Notes under the pieces: generated by a model
The model's database searches: none
What the model was told of the DNA's origin: nothing
What the model saw: only the letters and a program-made list of their open reading frames with translations
Program-made: the position numbers and the translations under genes
Origin: Tubulanus polymorphus
Lineage: Eukaryota; Nemertea; Palaeonemertea; Tubulaniformes; Tubulanidae
Assembly: GCF_964204645.1 (NCBI RefSeq)
Contig: NC_134035.1
Location: forward strand, 9,300,501-9,364,500
DNA: 64,000 bases
Direction of reading: 5' to 3'
Shown here: positions 47,651 to 64,000 of the stretch, piece after piece
Position numbering within the stretch: the first letter of the stretch is position 1
Layout of the letters: each line of letters starts with the position of its first letter

Positions 47651-49314
47651 AGTTACATAACAAATACCCCAGGTATCATAATCATTTATCTAGGCGTGGT
47701 AAGCGCGATTTTTTAGGTGGTAGAAAAATAATTTCAATCTTCTATTCAATTTATAGTTGTTTTGTAAAACGCCTAGATTTTGATGTATTTTTACGTCATT
47801 CGCATTCTTTGTACGTAGCTATAACAATCGCATCGAAAATTAGAATTCGCTTCATAAACCTACCTACCTACCTATCTATCTATGATTGAGAAAGGCTTTT
47901 TAATCTAGGAACGAAACGTTCTGAATTATTTTACTCTGAAACATATCTCTCAGGACCGTATTTTCTGTCGGCGAATATTTTCTATAGGGTACGCGCTTTG
48001 AAAATATCGCGAAATCTCTTATTGATTTTAAATTTCCTATCGATCTTCAATGATTTATGAGTTTTTTATTCTCGTCGAAGACTACGTAAGAGCAAGTTCG
48101 ATCGATAGGCTGTGTGTATTTATCGGTTAGAATTGTTTAAATATTCGTACAGATTCGCAAAACTGAAAAAAAGAAACCTATATACACGGCTTGTTAATCA
48201 TCGAACTCTATGCATGCTTACGTTGTCGCACATGTACAACTTACGAATAACTAATACACAGATTTTAATTAACGTTTTAATTATAGTTTCCGTCGCCGGA
48301 ATGAATAAGCATTTGTATAATTCGCTAATCATGTAGAAATTTTCAACGGGGGAGATCTTCGTTACTAGTAAGAACAGCTGAGGCGACTTCGAAAGTCTAT
48401 GTCTTGTGCAATGGTCGCGTAGGTCAGGTTTTTGGTAAGAACAATTTTAGTGCGCTATTGCTAGACTTAATCATCAGCGGGGCGGTCCTGCTGTTTACAT
48501 GAGGTAACTCTTTTTAAGTTTTCAACTGCGAGTATGGATAACTGGGCCTGGACGTTTCTTACCGAAACCGTGTATATTTAATTCAAGCATATACAAAATA
48601 GATGCAAGTTGTGTGAATTCACGGTAGATGAACTTCGTAAGAAATGATGTGCGGTGAAAAGATGTCGGTAATTCAGAAAAACACTGTTGTATTATAGATA
48701 TTGTTGTCATGGTCTGTATGATATAATTCGCATTTGTATGTATGACTGTTTGAATACCATCGATTTTGTCGCGTGGCTTGGAACTTCGAATGATTCGACG
48801 CGGATCAAATGCGAACGAGACCTCTCCTTTGATTTTGTCGGATGTTTACGCGCGGCGTGGTTTCAAGTCTCGCGCGACATCGAATGGAATGATGATGATA
48901 ATGCACTTGTGTAACAATTTGAATATTATGTATTTTGCGTGTGTCGTGTGCGCGTCGTTTTGAATCATTGAAAATATAAACATATTGCAAGTTGAATATT
49001 ATCTTCGAAAACATAGCATGTCGTATTATCATATACACACTCATCGTAGGTTTTGCTAGATGAACATTTTTTCCGCTGGTATATTTGAAGTTTTTACGTA
49101 GGGATAGTCATAGAATTTTTCAATCTTGTATACTACATTTTCACGGTGTGATGATATATTAATATATACATATAGATTTAGAATAATTCTTGTTTGGCTA
49201 GCAGTTTCCCTCTAATGATATTTTGTATGCATGCATTTTCGATGAAAATCAAGATTGTAACGCAACTCTTATGACAGGTTCGACTTACGAAGAAGAACGC
49301 AATTCTTACGCAAC

Positions 49315-49681
49315 GGTCCCTTCAACTTGATTCCTTAAAAACTCCTTCTAAACGAAAATGCTTTTAAAGGTGCTTTGAAACTCCTTTGATTAGAGCAAAA
49401 CGCCTGAAATTCCATTAAAACTCCTTCAATTTTGAGAAATAGGCAATTAGAAATGTTTGTAACGTATAGTAGAGTATGCCTAAATCGGTATCAATTCTTT
49501 ATCCAAACTGGTGGTTACCGAATTAGAAACCCAGTAATAAGATAATAATTGCTCACAAAACCACCGGTTTACTAAGATAAACAATATTGATTTAGGAGGA
49601 GTCTACAGTTATTGATAGTCGACACACTTCCTTTTCAAATATGAAATTATATCCAGGAATAACTGATCTGTAGGGACCCTG
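49315..49681 (+). mobile_element. CAGGGTCCCTA-family element
   Basis: Worn left end (acggtcccttcaacttgatt), all internal family phrases, and intact right end ctgatctgtagggaccctg. Confidence 0.75.
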
Positions 49682-49987
49682 TATAAAGATAACATACTCC
49701 GCATTGCCTTTTGTGAATGGTTTGTGGTAGTTTTCCTAATTAATGCGACGCGAAAATCGTAAAAATGAAAATATAAAGCTGATTAAAAATTGTTTTTTAA
49801 CATAACCACAATTATGAAAGGTTTTTGTACAACAAGGCTATGTTTTATTTTGTGAGTCTCTTTTACGTCTGTGTTTTGTCCATTTTTCGTGTACATGTGT
49901 AGATTTGTCTGGTAAAGAAATAAAATAAATATTTATTCACGGTGTAAATAATAAAAAAATGACGAGCAGTGGTTGTTTTTTTTTTAG

Positions 49988-51210
49988 CCCACTTGGGACT
50001 TTAGTCCCAGCGGGCTATTGCGTTCACTTTTCGTCCGTCGTCCGTCCGTAGACGGAATCCAGTTATTTTGGGAAGTTTTGAAGACGCTTCAAGGTAACGT
50101 CTTGATATTTTCGGTTACACATGTATCTACCCTAGACCTATCTTCAGCCCAAAAACTAGCCGTGTCAGAATCAAGATGGCCGATTGGCAGCCATTGTTGT
50201 TCGCCAAAATCAGCACTTTTTACACATTTTTGAACTTTTTGAGGGAAATTTTGAAGACACTTTGATCAATTAGCTTGATCTTTCGGATATATGTGAATCC
50301 CCCCAGGGCCCATCAGCATAACAAAAATTAGGTCGAGCAGACTCAAGATGGCCGTCCTATGACCTTTTTCAGTGCCCAAAAATGTTAATTTTGGCCCGAA
50401 TCCCGAGTCCTGTAGCTTCCTACTGGTTTGCCATTTCTCATTGCAATTTGTGATGGGTATTCTTTGGAAAGGTATGTTTTTACCTGAGACAGGTATTTTT
50501 CATCAGCCAATTATGACGCAATTGACGGCCATCTTGGTGTCACCAGTACTCATTCGTAAGTGGGAAAAAGTTTTTCCACATTATATTGATACTTAAGCGT
50601 ATTTTGCTACCACAATCAATTAGAAAGTTGTAGCTCATAATGTGTTCTATGATTGTGGTGAGTTTCAAGGTAATTGGATTTCGTATATGGCCACCAGGGG
50701 GCTTTGAATAATACAATATCTTCGCATTTCTTTATTATATTCGTACATATGCATATTTTTTAACCACAATCAATTGGAAAGTTGTAGCTCATGACATCAT
50801 CTATGATTGTTGTGAGTTTTAAGGACATTAGTTTTTCTTTATGGTCACCAGGGGGCGTTGAATAGTAGAATAACTTAGTATTTCCTTATTATATTGGTAC
50901 CTAGGCATATTTTGTTACCATGATCAATTGCAAAGTTGTAGTTCGTGACATGTTCTATGATTGTGGTGAGTTTCGAGATCATTGGGTTTTGAATATGGTC
51001 ACCAGGGGGCGTTGAATAGTAGAATAACTTAGTATTTCCATATTAAATTGGTAACGAGGCATATTTTGTTATCACAATCAATTACAAAATCGTAGCTGCT
51101 GACAATTTTCTATGATTGTGGTGAGTTTCAAAGTCATTGGTTTTTGTATATGGTCACCAGGGGGCGTTGAATATTGAAATTGTTAGATTGTTGAGCATTT
51201 GGAACCACTT
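49988..51210 (-). mobile_element. Pearl/Helentron-like element with tandem core
   Basis: About 1.2 kb. The left edge is a hairpin-forming end, agcccacttgggact...agtcccagcgggct, next to a run of 'cgtccgtcgtccgtccg'. The right edge carries cttcccaagtgggc, an inverted match to the outer half of that hairpin. The core is four tandem units of about 154 bp, each containing 'ctatgattgt.gtgagttt' and 'tggtcaccagggggcgttga'. A terminal hairpin plus a core of tandem units of about 160 bp is the layout of bivalve pearl elements and other Helentron-associated non-autonomous elements. Family assignment is inferred. Confidence 0.7.
50571..51170. repeat. 154-bp tandem repeat, about four copies
   Basis: The shared 'caccaggggg' motif falls at about 50692, 50846, 51000 and 51155, a spacing of 154-155. 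Each unit also has 'cacaatcaatt..aaa.ttgtagct'. Confidence 0.9.
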
Positions 51211-51215
51211 CCCAA

Positions 51216-52065
51216 GTGGGCATGGTGTCCCTGGACCCCTAGTCTTTTTAAGAGTGGATTTGTCGATATCCGCTGGAGACTGTGGTGATGGATCCAAATG
51301 AAAATTGATGAAAACCCTGGGCTGAGTTTCATGTGAAAGCAAAATAATCCTTGGTAAAGTTTTGAAATCTCAGTCCGCAGTTTCTTGCCGTTACGTTGGT
51401 GGTGGTTGTCATCCATGTTAAGGATGTACCTCTAGGGGTAAATTTGATACTCTGTTCTTTGAAAGCGGGCCCTGGTGACATGCCTCGGGATCCTTAATTG
51501 TCACGCTCAATTCACAGGGACTTGTCACAATTGATAGTGAATGAATAAAACCAGTATCAATGACAAACCCCAGTATAGAGTTTTTTTTAATTATATAAAA
51601 GTATTTATCATCAAGTCCCTGTGACTCGATTGGCTTACAGTTTCACGAAAAGGTCTAAACTCCTAAATCAACTCATCTCGACTCATCCTAAATCAACCAT
51701 ATTATCTTCTTCAGTTTATCTTCAATCAGAGTACTCTTTTTTTTCGTGAAACCGGGCTGAGTTAGGTGAAAACCCTTAACCGAATTCATTTCTTAAATCG
51801 ATTTAAGAGGTACTCACTTTTGTGAAAGTGGGTTCTGAGTTTATCTAAAACGGTTTATTAAAATATAGTGTGACTCGAACATAACAGCTCAGATCTCACT
51901 GGGCCGGACCTGCTCTATTAGAAAATGTGTCACCGGTGGGATTCGACCCTGGTGTTACGAAAAATTCCCCGGAATGCGATTCCTTCACTGTAACTTCGCC
52001 CCTCGTAGCTCCGGAAGTGCATTTTGACGTTCGCCATTTTGTCCAGGTCACATGACCAGTGTAAA
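51216..52065. other. Upstream region of the KIAA0930 homologue
   Basis: Contains 'cagtttcacgaaaagg' (about 51640) and 'ttcgtgaaaccgggc' remnants of the family seen intact at 56581-56977. The last 100 bases before the ATG are more GC-rich and may hold the promoter and 5' UTR. Confidence 0.4.
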
Positions 52066-63989
<11,924 letters not shown>

Positions 63990-64000
63990 TAACCTCGATT

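Larger units (their letters stand above)
46249..49987 (+). other. eIF4G2 3' flank, possible long 3' UTR
   Basis: Mostly non-repetitive AT-rich sequence with no recognisable gene. Overlapping AATAAA signals lie at 49919-49929, about 3.7 kb after the stop. Whether the eIF4G2 transcript extends that far cannot be decided from sequence. Embedded elements are at 47384-47650 and 49315-49681. Confidence 0.4.

Noticed and set aside
51930-52010. tRNA-like 'gggattcgaccctgg' motif
   Set aside because: Only a B-box-like match; no A box or cloverleaf could be drawn on either strand.

Overview
The window is eukaryotic nuclear DNA: AT-rich, with long GT-AG introns, no operons, and many short non-autonomous transposons. 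It most likely comes from a marine lophotrochozoan, probably a mollusc. Two things suggest this: a three-domain gelsolin of the kind described from earthworm, and a transposon with a core of 154-bp tandem units that resembles the bivalve 'pearl' elements. The phylum is inferred; the gene calls rest on protein motifs recognised in spliced exons whose phases all agree.

Layout, left to right. 1-2760 is degenerate, satellite-like AT-rich repeat. 2.8-4.7 kb holds three weak minus-strand exons of an unidentified gene and a 548-bp inverted-repeat element. 5206-7474 (+) is a complete 4-exon Hikeshi gene of 197 codons, the same length as human. 7.6-10.9 kb is repeats. 10931-16884 (minus), possibly reaching 17079, is an unidentified Ser-rich protein with 13 in-frame exons giving 510 residues. 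20872-31723 (minus; first exon near 32.6 kb) is a complete 12-coding-exon three-domain gelsolin-like gene of 382 residues. 35.2-36.1 kb (+) carries two or three orphan coding-like exons. 36978-46248 (+) is a complete 15-coding-exon eIF4G2 (DAP5/NAT1/p97) gene of 905 residues. 52066-63746 (+) is the 5' half (five exons, 195 residues) of a KIAA0930 homologue that continues beyond the window.

The genes do not form a pathway. They are housekeeping or cytoskeletal loci: Hsp70 nuclear import, actin severing, and cap-independent translation. Between and inside them are at least a dozen MITE-like families. These include TTAA-flanked piggyBac-like elements, several families with CAGGG termini that look like hAT, a PIF/Harbinger-like family, a Helentron/pearl-like element and a tRNA-derived SINE. 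Several are nested in one another. Two minisatellite arrays lie inside gelsolin introns.

I found no CRISPR array, rRNA, viral genome, toxin locus or bacterial-type system. The most notable points are the AUG start of eIF4G2 (vertebrates use GUG), the unidentified 13-exon gene, the pearl-like element, and a long near-perfect palindrome next to a possible stop codon.
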